Assembly (NCBI GenBank): GCA_027491115.1
Contig: JAIXWV010000041.1
Location: forward strand, 71,274 to 135,273
Length of the DNA stretch: 64,000 nt
Reading direction: 5' to 3'
DNA from: Pseudomonadota bacterium
GTDB lineage: Bacteria > Bdellovibrionota > UBA1018 > CAIMNF01
Part shown: piece by piece, positions 43,656-52,630 of the stretch
Layout of the letters: each line of letters starts with the position of its first letter
Position numbering within the stretch: position 1 is the first letter of the stretch
Notes under the pieces: model-generated
The model's database searches: none
What the model saw: the letters and a program-made list of their open reading frames with translations, nothing else
Told to the model about the DNA's origin: nothing
Position numbers and translations under genes: made by a program

Positions 43656-45188
43656 TCAATCCGCCCGCTGCTCGATGGTCTTCTTCTTACCGAAGGACTT
43701 GAAGCCGGATTTTTTGAAATCCTTCTTGAATCCGTCTTTCTTGAACCCGTCTTTTTTGAAGCTTTTCTTGAAGTCCTTCTTGAAGCCGGGGCGTTTGGTG
43801 AACTCTGTTTTGCTTGCGGCAAAGCTTCCTTTGCCCGCCATGAACTTCGGAGTCGCATCGATGAGCTTGATCTCGCGAGACAGAAAGCGCGCTACGATCT
43901 CTTCTTTGGTCATGTTCTCAATCGCCGTGCTCCAACCGGTCGCAATGAGCGCCTCTTCGATCGCAATCACGGTTTTTGATTTGCCCGCATCTGCCGGCAA
44001 GAATCCCACGAGCTTCCGCTCCATCTTGAGCTTCATCACCTCGAGCGGGCTCGGCATCACGCCCGGCATGAGCTTCGTTCCGGTCACCTGCTCGATCTTG
44101 CCCACGAGCCAATTGTGGCTCGGAGTCACGAAACTCCAGGCAATCCCCTCTTTACCGCCCCGGCCGGTCCGGCCGACCCGGTGGATGTAAAGGTCGAGCT
44201 CGCGCGGGAGCGAGTAATTGATCACATGGGTGAGGTCCTTCACATCGATGCCTCGGGACGCGACATCGGTGCAAACCAGAATCGTCACTTCTTTCGCCTT
44301 GAACGCCCGAAGAGTCCGTTCACGGGCATTCTGCTCCATGTCTCCGTGCAGGCAATCGACCGCATAGCCGTGGAGCTTCAGCAAATCCGTGAGCTCAATC
44401 ACCGATGCCTTGGTCTGGCAGAAAATGAGCCCGTAAAAGCCCTCTACTGTGTCGATAAGCGTCTCAATGGTCTGGTTCTTCTGATGGTCCTGAACCTTGA
44501 AATAATACTGTGCCACCGAGCTGGCCGTGTCGGTCGCTTTGCTGACCTGCACCTGCTTGGGCTTCGTCAAAAACTCATCTGCGATTTTGCGGACCTCCGG
44601 GCTCATCGTTGCCGAAAAGAGCCAGGTCTGGTGCTTCACTTTCTGGTTCACGCGCTCGAGAATCGTCTCGATCTCCTCCTTGAAGCCCATCGAGATCATT
44701 TCGTCGGCTTCGTCGAGCACCACCACTTTGAGTGCATCGAGATTCAAAGTCCCGCGGTCCAGGTGATCAATGATCCGTCCAGGAGTCCCCACCACGATAC
44801 TGGCGCCGTCCTTCAGCGCCCGGAGCTGGCCTCCGTAATTCGAGCCGCCGTAGATCGCGAGCGCCTTGGTCGGCTTGTAGCGCGCGAGCAGATTGATTTG
44901 TTCTGATACTTGCTTGGCGAGTTCTCGCGTCGGGCACAAGATCAGCGCCTGCACGCCTTTGGCATAAGCGTCGATCGTTTCTAGAATCGGAATCGCGAAT
45001 GCGGCCGTCTTGCCTGTTCCAGTGCCGGCGAGACCCAGAAAATCCGTTCCCCCTTCGAGCAACAGCGGGATCGCCTGCTCTTGCACGGGCGAGGGCGTTT
45101 CGAACCCCAATTCCGCGATGGCCCGGGCCACCTCGTTACTCAGTTCGAAGTCTTCAAAACGGACGGGGATTTTTTCAGGTGATTTCAT
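43656..45188 (-). CDS. DEAD-box RNA helicase
   Basis: A 510-residue ATP-dependent RNA helicase. Q motif FETPSPVQEQAIP, motif I AGTGTGKT, PTRELA, TPGR, DEAD, SAT and HRVGRTGR are all intact. After the core there is a DbpA/CsdA-like RNA-binding region and a basic tail of repeated FKKD/GFKK units, likely to bind RNA. It probably works in ribosome assembly or mRNA turnover. ATG 45188 is chosen over an in-frame codon six residues earlier; neither has a strong ribosome-binding site. Confidence 0.93.
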   Translation of the reverse strand: MKSPEKIPVRFEDFELSNEVARAIAELGFETPSPVQEQAIPLLLEGGTDFLGLAGTGTGKTAAFAIPILETIDAYAKGVQALILCPTRELAKQVSEQINLLARYKPTKALAIYGGSNYGGQLRALKDGASIVVGTPGRIIDHLDRGTLNLDALKVVVLDEADEMISMGFKEEIETILERVNQKVKHQTWLFSATMSPEVRKIADEFLTKPKQVQVSKATDTASSVAQYYFKVQDHQKNQTIETLIDTVEGFYGLIFCQTKASVIELTDLLKLHGYAVDCLHGDMEQNARERTLRAFKAKEVTILVCTDVASRGIDVKDLTHVINYSLPRELDLYIHRVGRTGRGGKEGIAWSFVTPSHNWLVGKIEQVTGTKLMPGVMPSPLEVMKLKMERKLVGFLPADAGKSKTVIAIEEALIATGWSTAIENMTKEEIVARFLSREIKLIDATPKFMAGKGSFAASKTEFTKRPGFKKDFKKSFKKDGFKKDGFKKDFKKSGFKSFGKKKTIEQRAD

Positions 45189-45287
45189 AAAGTTGACGCG
45201 GAGCATACGCCACCTACCCCCAAATAGCCAGCACTCATTTCAAATTTAATCAGGCCCCTTTTCTCACCCTCGGTTAGGATCAAGGAG

Positions 45288-45743
45288 ATGAAAAAGTCCA
45301 CCCTGATCAAATGGATGAGCCTCTGGCCGCCCTTCTTGGGTGCTGGGATCCGGGTGAAGACCCTGAGCCCAGACTTCCGCCTGATCGAGGTCGAAATGGG
45401 TCTCCGCTTCTGGAATCGCAACTACGTGGGGACCCACTTCGGGGGCTCCCTTTATTCCATGACCGATCCGTTTTTCATGCTGATGCTGATCGAGAACCTG
45501 GGACGGGACTACATCGTCTGGGACAAGAGTTCGAGCATCCAGTACAAGCGCCCGGGACGCGGGACGGTCCGGGCTCGCTTTGAACTCTCCGAGGAGCAGA
45601 TCCTCACCATCAAGCAGGCGGCCGACGACAACCCGAAAACCGAACATGAACTTCAGGTCGAGGTGACAGATGAGTTCGGACAGGTGATTGCAAAAGTCTC
45701 GAAGCTCCTTCACATCAAAAAAAAACCGGAAATTCGACCATGA
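45288..45743 (+). CDS. Hotdog-fold thioesterase-like protein (DUF4442)
   Basis: A 151-residue single hotdog domain with the DUF4442 pattern (NRNYVGTHFGGSLYSMTDP, YKRPGRG). These proteins are related to PaaI/acyl-CoA thioesterases, but the substrate is unknown. ATG 45288 has an AAGGAG directly upstream. It stands alone between the divergent helicase gene and the GH16-like gene. Confidence 0.8.
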   Translation: MKKSTLIKWMSLWPPFLGAGIRVKTLSPDFRLIEVEMGLRFWNRNYVGTHFGGSLYSMTDPFFMLMLIENLGRDYIVWDKSSSIQYKRPGRGTVRARFELSEEQILTIKQAADDNPKTEHELQVEVTDEFGQVIAKVSKLLHIKKKPEIRP

Positions 45744-45808
45744 TTCAATCATTTTAATGATTCAAAATCCTGTTTCCTGAGAAACAAATCACATGAGAAG
45801 ATTCAAAC

Positions 45809-48517
45809 ATGGTTGCTTGGATTCTTCTTTCCCTGTTCCTCCCCTCCACCGAAGCCGCTGATGATTTGGGAACCCTGATCAAGCGGATCAATTGGTCGGA
45901 ACTGAACCTGCCGTTCGTGGCCAAGGTCCCCTCGGGAAAAAAATATTACCGGCTGACCTTTGAAGATGATTTCAAGGGCAAGCCGGATCAGTCCACCCGA
46001 AGCAACTACTGCTACGACGTTGCCAAGCCTCAGTGTTCCACCTGGTGGCAATCTGGTGAGACGACGAAGGACTGTCTCGACACCAGTCACACGCCCCCCA
46101 TCCGGGCCAATCTGAAATCAGCGCTTTACTCTTTGAACCCAGGTTCGAATTATGAGGGCCTTTCGCTAACCTCCATCCAGCAACTCTACGGTCAAACTCT
46201 GCAAGATAACTGGAAGCACCTCAACAAGTGCAACTGGGTCAGTTATTCGGGTGTGAACTGGATGGCCACGGATTACGGGAATCCGCCCCAGTATTCGTCA
46301 AAAATGGACGCATCTCAGGTAACGGTCGATCCCCAAGGTAAAGGCTACCTCATCCTTTCTGCTCGCAAAGGAAAGGTTGTAGAGGATTGTGCCTTCGGTG
46401 GCACCCATCACCTCTTGCCGAGTCGAGTGAGGACGGGGAGTGCGGAATCAGCCTGCCTGATCAAACCAGTGCCAGGGCTGGCCGGGCCCCTGGGAATCTA
46501 CTGGGTTGATAGTGACAAAAAATGGCCTGGAATCTACTACGCAAAAATCAACGGACAGTGCAGTTACGGTGGGCAAACGACTGCTGAAAGTCCGAACTGT
46601 CAGGTTCTCACCTTCAACCCAGGCGAACTGAGCCCCATGATCCGCTATGGGCTGGTTGCAGTAAACGGATCCGCTCAGTTGTTCTACTCAAACCACCAGA
46701 AGTTCGCGTGCCAGGACCACATTGAATACCCGACCAGTGGCGTAGCATTCAATCAGCTGAGCTGCCCAGTTTTAAATGGTGGAATTTCCTCAAAACACTT
46801 TTTCAATTCATCCGATCCGACCGACATGGCGGGCAAAAACGGTTTCTCTCAGCAGAACGGAGTTTTCGAGGTGAAGTTGAGGATCCCGAAGGGACCAGGC
46901 GCTTTTCCTGCCGCTTGGCTCATCCCGACGCGTGGAGGGTGGCCCTATTCCGGTGGAGAAATCGACATCATGGAGGCCCGGGACGATGCGAATGAAGTCC
47001 ACCAAACCTATCACCACGGCAAATGCATTGATTTTGTGAATCAAACCGAAATTTTACAAGATCCTGAAAACCCATTGGCCCGTGTCGAAAGTGGGAACTG
47101 TAGCAAGGCCCAGAATGCTTCCTCGGTCCAGTATTCGAGGGGGATTACCACCAGGCAAGTGATCGAAAACGAGTTCAACTCCCGAGATCATGTGTTTACC
47201 GCAGAATGGGATCAGACCGGAATCCGCTACTACGTCAACAACCGCCTGATGGATTCGATTCAAACAGGTTCCACCCCTGAAAAATACACCCATCTCGGAG
47301 GGTATCTCAATAGCCTGTCCACATCCCCCACGAATCTACCCGATGCCATTCCATCAAATCTTCGACAATTTACGGCAATCAACATGCCCCGGGACCCCTT
47401 CTACTGGATCCTGAACCACAGCACTTATGTGACCCAAACGGATCTGGGTAACTGGCAGAGCCAACACTTTCTGATCGACTACGTGAAAACCTACTCCTTA
47501 TGCCAGACACAAAAGGACTTCTGTCCGAATGGGGGCATTTTCCAAGAAGGCGTGGGTTGTGTTGTCACCAACCGCGATGGCCTTCAGACCATTCAGGCAT
47601 CTGCATGCGTGGAAAGCTTCAATTCCCGATTGTGCCCGAACGGGGGAAAACAGGCGGGACCGAATTGCTGGGTCCATGGATTTTCCAAACCGAAAATGAT
47701 CCCAGGAGTGAATTACTGGGTGGATCATCATCCCGCCTACGCCGGGATTTATTACGCAAAGGTGAATGGTGAATGCCCTTTTGGCGGCTCAAAGGGCGTG
47801 AATTGCATGATTGACAGTATCTCGCCAGGCATAGGCCCGAATGAAAACAGCAAGGTCCTCCCGGGCATTCAGTACTGGGTGGATACGAATCCTTCCTGGC
47901 CGGGCGTCTTTTACAGAAAAATCAACAACGCATGCCCGCTCGGCGGAAGCGGTCCTGCGAACAGTCCCAATTGCCAACTCCGTAGCTATCCTTCGGGGGC
48001 GCTGAGAACCACCGTCTCCTATTGGGTGGATACCGATCCACGTTGGCCAGGAGTGTATTACCAAAAAACGAAACAAGGATGCCCTTACGGAGGCACCTCG
48101 AGCGGGACCAGTCCGAACTGTCAGTTGACTCCCATGAGTGTCCCCTCGTTGTATCTGAATCCGAATGTTCAATATTGGGTGGATACCGATCTCAGATGGC
48201 CTGGACTGTATTATGCGAAGATCAACGGTTCTTGTCCATATGGAGGCAGCGTCGGTGTGAATTGCCAACTGAAGTCCTTTCCACTGACGGAAGGACCCTA
48301 TGTGATGCCGAATGTGAATTACTGGGTGGATACGAATCCTTCCTGGCCGGGAATTTACTACGCGAAAATCAATGGGGCCTGTCCTTATGGTGGAACTGCC
48401 GGTGTGAATTGCCAACTCCTTGCTTTCCCTGCTGGAGTGGTGGAGCCAGGGGTGAACTACTGGGTGGATAAGGATCCGAGATGGCCCGGAGTCTATTACC
48501 TCCCGGATTTCAGATGA
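45809..48517 (+). CDS. Secreted GH16-like glycoside hydrolase with repeated Cys/Trp modules
   Basis: A 902-residue secreted protein with a signal peptide (about 1-17). The catalytic core has GGEIDIMEAR, the GH16 ExDxxE signature with E384, D386 and E389, so cleavage of a beta-glucan, agar or carrageenan-type polymer is expected. A module built on YWVD..P.WPG.YYAKING.CPYGG....NCQ occurs seven times: once inserted before the catalytic motif (about 228-265) and six times in tandem at the C-terminus (about 634-902), where the last copy is cut short. Two CPNGG motifs precede the tandem array. The modules are probably disulfide-bonded carbohydrate or cell-surface binding units, but I cannot name the family. 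Confidence 0.8.
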   Translation: MVAWILLSLFLPSTEAADDLGTLIKRINWSELNLPFVAKVPSGKKYYRLTFEDDFKGKPDQSTRSNYCYDVAKPQCSTWWQSGETTKDCLDTSHTPPIRANLKSALYSLNPGSNYEGLSLTSIQQLYGQTLQDNWKHLNKCNWVSYSGVNWMATDYGNPPQYSSKMDASQVTVDPQGKGYLILSARKGKVVEDCAFGGTHHLLPSRVRTGSAESACLIKPVPGLAGPLGIYWVDSDKKWPGIYYAKINGQCSYGGQTTAESPNCQVLTFNPGELSPMIRYGLVAVNGSAQLFYSNHQKFACQDHIEYPTSGVAFNQLSCPVLNGGISSKHFFNSSDPTDMAGKNGFSQQNGVFEVKLRIPKGPGAFPAAWLIPTRGGWPYSGGEIDIMEARDDANEVHQTYHHGKCIDFVNQTEILQDPENPLARVESGNCSKAQNASSVQYSRGITTRQVIENEFNSRDHVFTAEWDQTGIRYYVNNRLMDSIQTGSTPEKYTHLGGYLNSLSTSPTNLPDAIPSNLRQFTAINMPRDPFYWILNHSTYVTQTDLGNWQSQHFLIDYVKTYSLCQTQKDFCPNGGIFQEGVGCVVTNRDGLQTIQASACVESFNSRLCPNGGKQAGPNCWVHGFSKPKMIPGVNYWVDHHPAYAGIYYAKVNGECPFGGSKGVNCMIDSISPGIGPNENSKVLPGIQYWVDTNPSWPGVFYRKINNACPLGGSGPANSPNCQLRSYPSGALRTTVSYWVDTDPRWPGVYYQKTKQGCPYGGTSSGTSPNCQLTPMSVPSLYLNPNVQYWVDTDLRWPGLYYAKINGSCPYGGSVGVNCQLKSFPLTEGPYVMPNVNYWVDTNPSWPGIYYAKINGACPYGGTAGVNCQLLAFPAGVVEPGVNYWVDKDPRWPGVYYLPDFR

Positions 48518-49434
48518 GCGCCCCTGTCGGTAACCGACCTCCATTTAACTGTGGCGCATGCCTCCATTAAACTTTCGACAAAGGCACGCACCTTGGGCGA
48601 CACAAAACGCTGGTTCGGATAAACCACATGAATCGGCCCCGCCGGTCCGTGCCAGTCCTTGAGCACGACTTTCAACCGCCCGGCCTCCACTTCCTCGGCA
48701 CACAAAAAATGAGGCATGAGGCCTAGACCCTCGCCTGCGATTACCCAATCCCGCACGAGCGACATGTGATTCGCCAGGATGCGTCCGCTCACCGGCACAC
48801 GGATGTCGCCTGCTTTTCCACTCAGGTGCCACACATCCGCGTCTAGGTCCTGATCCCCTCCAAAGCGCACACAATCGAAGCGCTTCAAATCAGACGGGGT
48901 CACCGGGCTTCCGTACTTTCTCAAGTATGCTGGGCTCGCATACACCTGCGTCTCGAGGCTTCCGATCCGCTTGGCCAGGAGCGAAGAGTCCTCGAGCTCG
49001 CCCATCCGGATCGCAAGGTCGAATCCCTCGCCCACCAGATCGACTACCCGCTCGGTCAGGACCACCTCGACCCGGACCTTGGGGTGATCCTTCAAAAAAC
49101 GACTCACCATCCCACCTAAAAAGCGATTTCCGAAATCATTCGCTGCTGTGATCTTGAGCGTGCCTTGGGGCGTACTCGCAAGTCCGGAGCCGAGCGCCTC
49201 GGCTTTTTCAAGCTCCGCTGCGATTGCTCGGCCGTGTTCCAGGTAGGCCCGTCCAGTCTCGGTCACCCGAAGACTCCGGGTAGTCCGGATCAGGAGCGAG
49301 ACCCCGAGTTGGGCTTCTAGAGCGGCCACACGCCTGCTGACGGTCGAGACTGGCATGCCGAGTCGTTTTGCGGCCTGACTGAAACTTCCGGACTGTGCCA
49401 CTTGGGTGAACAGCAACAAATCACTCGAATCCAT
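48496..49434 (-). CDS. LysR-family transcriptional regulator
   Basis: A 312-residue LTTR. The N-terminal winged helix (SGSFSQAAKRLGMPVSTVSRRVAALEAQLG) and the substrate-binding domain starting at about residue 90 are both complete. It resembles the CrgA/DsdC-like group often found beside stress genes. It is divergent from the YceI gene, with a candidate LysR site between. Its 3' end overlaps the GH16-like gene by 22 bp, convergently. Confidence 0.92.
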   Translation of the reverse strand: MDSSDLLLFTQVAQSGSFSQAAKRLGMPVSTVSRRVAALEAQLGVSLLIRTTRSLRVTETGRAYLEHGRAIAAELEKAEALGSGLASTPQGTLKITAANDFGNRFLGGMVSRFLKDHPKVRVEVVLTERVVDLVGEGFDLAIRMGELEDSSLLAKRIGSLETQVYASPAYLRKYGSPVTPSDLKRFDCVRFGGDQDLDADVWHLSGKAGDIRVPVSGRILANHMSLVRDWVIAGEGLGLMPHFLCAEEVEAGRLKVVLKDWHGPAGPIHVVYPNQRFVSPKVRAFVESLMEACATVKWRSVTDRGAHLKSGR

Positions 49435-49455
49435 AGGTTTTGATTATTCCAAAAA

Positions 49456-49472
49456 TGAGAAATTGTCTCTCA
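49456..49472. promoter_or_regulatory. Candidate LysR-type operator between lysR and yceI
   Basis: TGAGA-N7-TCTCA is a 17-bp inverted repeat of the T-N11-A class, 22 bp from the LysR start codon and 73 bp from the YceI gene. Overlaps a possible AATAAT -10 of the LysR gene. Confidence 0.45.
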
Positions 49473-49544
49473 ATTTATCCATCTTCCACAAAAACCTCTT
49501 TTGAATGAGACTCTTGAGGAACCAACAAACGAAAGGAATCCGTT

Positions 49545-50165
49545 ATGAAAATCATCCTGACACTCGTCCTGGCCCTCACCACCCTGAGTCTGGCCCACGC
49601 CTCCCCTAAAAAAGCAGAATCCGCCAAAGCCAACCTCGATGTGGAAAAGAGCCAGGCGCTCTGGACCGGTAAGAAACTCGCCGGCACCCACAACGGCAAG
49701 ATCCTCTTCAAAGGCGGCAAATTTGAATTCAAAAAGAATGTGCTCTCCGGCGGCGAAGTCGTGGCCGACCTTACCACCATCACCAATGAAGACGTGAAAG
49801 ACGCGGGCTACAACCAGAAGCTCGTCGGGCACCTCAAGGGCGCCGATTTCTTCGACGTGGAAAAATTCCCGACCGCCACTTTCACCATCAAGACCGCTCG
49901 CGAAATCAAAGGCGCCGCAGCAGGACAACCCAACATGGAAGTCAGCGGCACCCTCACCATCAAAGGCGTACAAAAGCCTTACTCCACCAAAATCGTGATG
50001 GCTCCGGCCGGCGAAGGCTATGAGATCAAGGGCAAGATCGAAATCGATCGCACCGAGTTCGGCCTGAAGTACAACTCGAAGAAATTCTTCGACGTGAAGG
50101 AACTCGGTGACAAACTCATCGACGACCGCTTCGAGCTCGATCTGAATCTCGTTGCCAAGAAGTGA
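49545..50165 (+). CDS. YceI-family periplasmic protein
   Basis: A 206-residue secreted lipocalin-like protein with a signal peptide (cleavage near AHA, about residue 18) and the YceI pattern (LDVEKSQALWTGKK, GAADFF-like GADFFDVEKFPTATF, LTIKGVQKP). Members bind polyisoprenoid lipids or quinones in the periplasm; the mechanism is not fully clear. GAAAGGAA precedes the ATG. The divergent LysR is its likely regulator. Confidence 0.9.
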   Translation: MKIILTLVLALTTLSLAHASPKKAESAKANLDVEKSQALWTGKKLAGTHNGKILFKGGKFEFKKNVLSGGEVVADLTTITNEDVKDAGYNQKLVGHLKGADFFDVEKFPTATFTIKTAREIKGAAAGQPNMEVSGTLTIKGVQKPYSTKIVMAPAGEGYEIKGKIEIDRTEFGLKYNSKKFFDVKELGDKLIDDRFELDLNLVAKK

Positions 50166-50175
50166 ATCTGAGTCG

Positions 50176-50229
50176 GCGGGAGTGGCTGATTCCGGGCGGC
50201 GCAAGCCTGTTCGGAACGGTCACTCCCGC
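50176..50229. terminator. Hairpin after the YceI gene, possible terminator
   Basis: GCGGGAGTG (50176-50184) pairs perfectly with CACTCCCGC (50221-50229), with an inner TTCCG/CGGAA pair. It begins 11 nt after the YceI stop. The nearest T-run (at about 50254) is 25 nt past the stem, so it is not a standard intrinsic terminator. Confidence 0.4.
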
Positions 50230-50243
50230 TGAATGGACACTGC

Positions 50244-50894
50244 CTAATTGACTCTTTTTTGACTCTTTCGATCACATTCCAGAGACAGGATCGCGTGGGC
50301 CTTTGTTGGAAACTTAGCAATCACCTCTGATAAACCGGCCGAAGGATCGAATACGGCCCGCAAGGTTGGGGCATCGAGGTGCCCCTTCAAACGAATCTCC
50401 CAATCACTCTTCAGTTTGGACGGAACTTCCGAGAACCGGGTGGATCCACAATCCACCACCTCACTCCAGCGATCTTGAAATTGAACCACATGCATGCGAC
50501 ACGACTTCAGATCGGAACTGAATCGAACACGAGCCAAGGCCTGACCGAAGTCGTCTAACAGCTGACCGAGCATGGATTCACACTTGGAGGAGCTTCCCGG
50601 TCTACCGGGTGAGCTCGACATCAACTCACCCAGAGCCAAGGAAAGTTTCATGTCCATTGAAATCTGCTTCTGTTTGGCACGAGCTTCATCGAGTAACGCC
50701 TGCTGCTGTGAAGCACTCAACTCTTTCACTTGATAATACTGGCATTCCACAGGAATCGGGCGCTTGCCGCCGTTGGCGAACTGCCCTTCTTTGGAATACT
50801 CTATCGCCTGAGAAACCGCTGACTGACACTTGCTCAACACCTCGGCACCCACCGGGGACCCTGAAAAACTCAAAAGGATCAAAAAGAAGCTCAT
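50244..50894 (-). CDS. Secreted protein of unknown function
   Basis: A 216-residue protein with a short signal peptide (cleavage near VGAE, about residue 17). Mature part has about six Cys and an Ala/Gln-rich helical stretch. No family recognised. The ATG follows a possible promoter by 6 nt and there is no ribosome-binding site. Divergent from the biosynthetic cluster at 50996. Confidence 0.6.
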   Translation of the reverse strand: MSFFLILLSFSGSPVGAEVLSKCQSAVSQAIEYSKEGQFANGGKRPIPVECQYYQVKELSASQQQALLDEARAKQKQISMDMKLSLALGELMSSSPGRPGSSSKCESMLGQLLDDFGQALARVRFSSDLKSCRMHVVQFQDRWSEVVDCGSTRFSEVPSKLKSDWEIRLKGHLDAPTLRAVFDPSAGLSEVIAKFPTKAHAILSLECDRKSQKRVN

Positions 50895-50900
50895 AAACTG

Positions 50901-50928
50901 AGGGTATCAGCTCTCTCTGAAGGTTCAA
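50901..50928 (-). promoter_or_regulatory. Candidate leaderless promoter of the 216-residue secreted protein
   Basis: On the minus strand TTGAAC and TACCCT are separated by 16 bp, ending 6 nt before the ATG. Weak -10. Confidence 0.3.
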
Positions 50929-50957
50929 GATGACGACAAGGGGATCTCAACCTATTC

Positions 50958-50986
50958 TTGACTTTTTTAATCAGCAATAGTATTCT
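50958..50986 (+). promoter_or_regulatory. Leaderless-type promoter of the lipid-modifying cluster
   Basis: TTGACT and TATTCT are separated by exactly 17 bp. The -10 ends 9 nt before ATG 50996 and no Shine-Dalgarno is present. One of the clearest promoters in the window. Confidence 0.6.
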
Positions 50987-50995
50987 ACTGGGCCC

Positions 50996-52630
50996 ATGCT
51001 TCCCCGCGCCCTCCACTCCCGCCTTTTACTGACTTCGACGCGCTCGAAATTACGTCTTTTGCAGCTCCTCATCGGGCCGAGCAGCTGGATCCGGAAAATT
51101 CTGGGATTGCCGACCAGCGGATTGGCTGTGACTCGTCAGGGATTGAAATGGTCTCTCGATCTCAGCGAAGCAATCGAGGCGAACCTCTACCTCACTGGGC
51201 GCTACGAACCGGAACTGTCGGACCTCATGGAACGGGAGATCACACCGGGTTCGATCGTCTTAGACATCGGCGCCAATCTCGGCGCCCACACGCTACCCCT
51301 TGCTCAAAGGGTGGGTCCCGAAGGGCGGATCATTGCGGTCGAAGCAACTGATTTTGCCATGAAGAAACTGCAGGTGAATCTGTCGCTGAACCCGTCACTC
51401 GAAAGCCGGGTCACTCCGGTTCACGCATTCCTTTGTGATCCTGAGCATTCCGACCTGCCCTCTTACGTTTCATCCAGTTGGTCCCTGAAAGGAGGGCTCA
51501 CCTCTCCCTACCGGAACGCTCTCGATCTGGGCTACGCCAAGCCCACGCTCGGTGCACAAACTCTGACGCTCGACCAACTTGTACAGGAACTCGAACTGGA
51601 ACGGGTCGATGCGATCAAAATCGATGTTGATGGACATGAGGCCTCGATCCTTCGGGGTGCGCGAGCAACACTCCAAAAACATTCACCTCTGATCTTTCTC
51701 GAATGTTCTCCCATCCACTACGAGGCCATGAAGACCACTTTCCGCGAACAACTGGATCTACTCTTGGCCGAAGGATACCGCTTCGAAGATGTGTTCGGGA
51801 ATCCACTTTCATCGGATCCGGAACAGATCCGTGCCTCGATTCCACGCGGTACACTCATCAATATTTTGGCCAAAAAGCAGGTGCATCAGAACCATCTCGA
51901 ACTGAAGAACCTGAACGAGGAAAGACTCGAGCTCTTGAAACATCGACTCTCGGCTTACATGGCCGGCCAGAGAGACTCCTGGAGTTACCTGAAGGTCATC
52001 CGCCCCGGCTATGCTTCAAAAGAACTCTACGCGATCTACATGATCGAGACCTATCACTACACTTTCCACAATTCTCGCAATCAAGCCAGGGTGGCCGCAC
52101 GAAAAGAATCACTCGATATCCAGTACATGAAGTTCTGCCTCCATCATGCTGAAGAGGAAGCCGGGCACGAACTCATGGCGGTTCACGACGTGAAGAACCT
52201 CGGTTTCACGGTTGAACCCTCTCATCTCCCCTCGCCCTTACCTGCCACACAGAAACTCATCGATTACCTCTACGAAGTTTCGGATACGGGCAATCCCCTC
52301 GCCCGTCTGGGCTACAGCTTTTGGGCGGAACGGGTTTATGATTACATCTCGCCCTTGCTCACCCTCATGAGAGTCGGAGTCGGCATCCCGAAGAACGCAA
52401 TGAGTTTCTTCACAGCGCATTCGACCATTGACGCCAAACATGCCGTTGAAATCGATCGGGCCATGATTCGTTTCGCCAAAACCGACGCCGATTGGAAGGC
52501 GATCGAGTCCTGCATGCTCGAATCCCTTGACCGGACCATCGCCATGACCCACGAAGTGCTCGCCGAGTACGACCGGTTCCTTGCGGGAGAATTCACCCGC
52601 TACGACTCGATCTTGAAAGGCCGGAAATGA
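50996..52630 (+). CDS. FkbM-type methyltransferase fused to heme-oxygenase-like diiron domain
   Basis: A 544-residue two-domain protein. Residues about 60-290 are an FkbM-family SAM methyltransferase with motif I VLDIGANLGAHT and a later IKIDVDGHE. Residues about 300-544 are all-helical and carry the ligand pattern of heme-oxygenase-like diiron oxidases: E351 with H354 or H358, E388-x2-H391 and D479-x2-H482. Such domains do N-oxygenation, C-C cleavage or decarboxylative oxidation in natural-product pathways. First gene of a three-gene overlapping operon. I do not know a characterised protein with this fusion; the substrate is probably lipid-linked judging from its neighbours. Confidence 0.8.
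   Translation: MLPRALHSRLLLTSTRSKLRLLQLLIGPSSWIRKILGLPTSGLAVTRQGLKWSLDLSEAIEANLYLTGRYEPELSDLMEREITPGSIVLDIGANLGAHTLPLAQRVGPEGRIIAVEATDFAMKKLQVNLSLNPSLESRVTPVHAFLCDPEHSDLPSYVSSSWSLKGGLTSPYRNALDLGYAKPTLGAQTLTLDQLVQELELERVDAIKIDVDGHEASILRGARATLQKHSPLIFLECSPIHYEAMKTTFREQLDLLLAEGYRFEDVFGNPLSSDPEQIRASIPRGTLINILAKKQVHQNHLELKNLNEERLELLKHRLSAYMAGQRDSWSYLKVIRPGYASKELYAIYMIETYHYTFHNSRNQARVAARKESLDIQYMKFCLHHAEEEAGHELMAVHDVKNLGFTVEPSHLPSPLPATQKLIDYLYEVSDTGNPLARLGYSFWAERVYDYISPLLTLMRVGVGIPKNAMSFFTAHSTIDAKHAVEIDRAMIRFAKTDADWKAIESCMLESLDRTIAMTHEVLAEYDRFLAGEFTRYDSILKGRK

Noticed and set aside
45744-45808. AT-rich inverted repeat before the GH16-like gene as an intrinsic terminator
   Set aside because: The AATCAT/ATGATT stem is short and AT-rich with no T-run after it, so I did not list it.
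47789-48544. A 251-residue minus-strand frame under the GH16-like gene
   Set aside because: It is the antisense of the repeated modules; its His/Ile periodicity mirrors the plus-strand repeats, and no start signal is present.
49545-50204. A long antisense frame over the YceI gene
   Set aside because: The sense protein has a signal peptide, ribosome-binding site and YceI motifs; the antisense has none.
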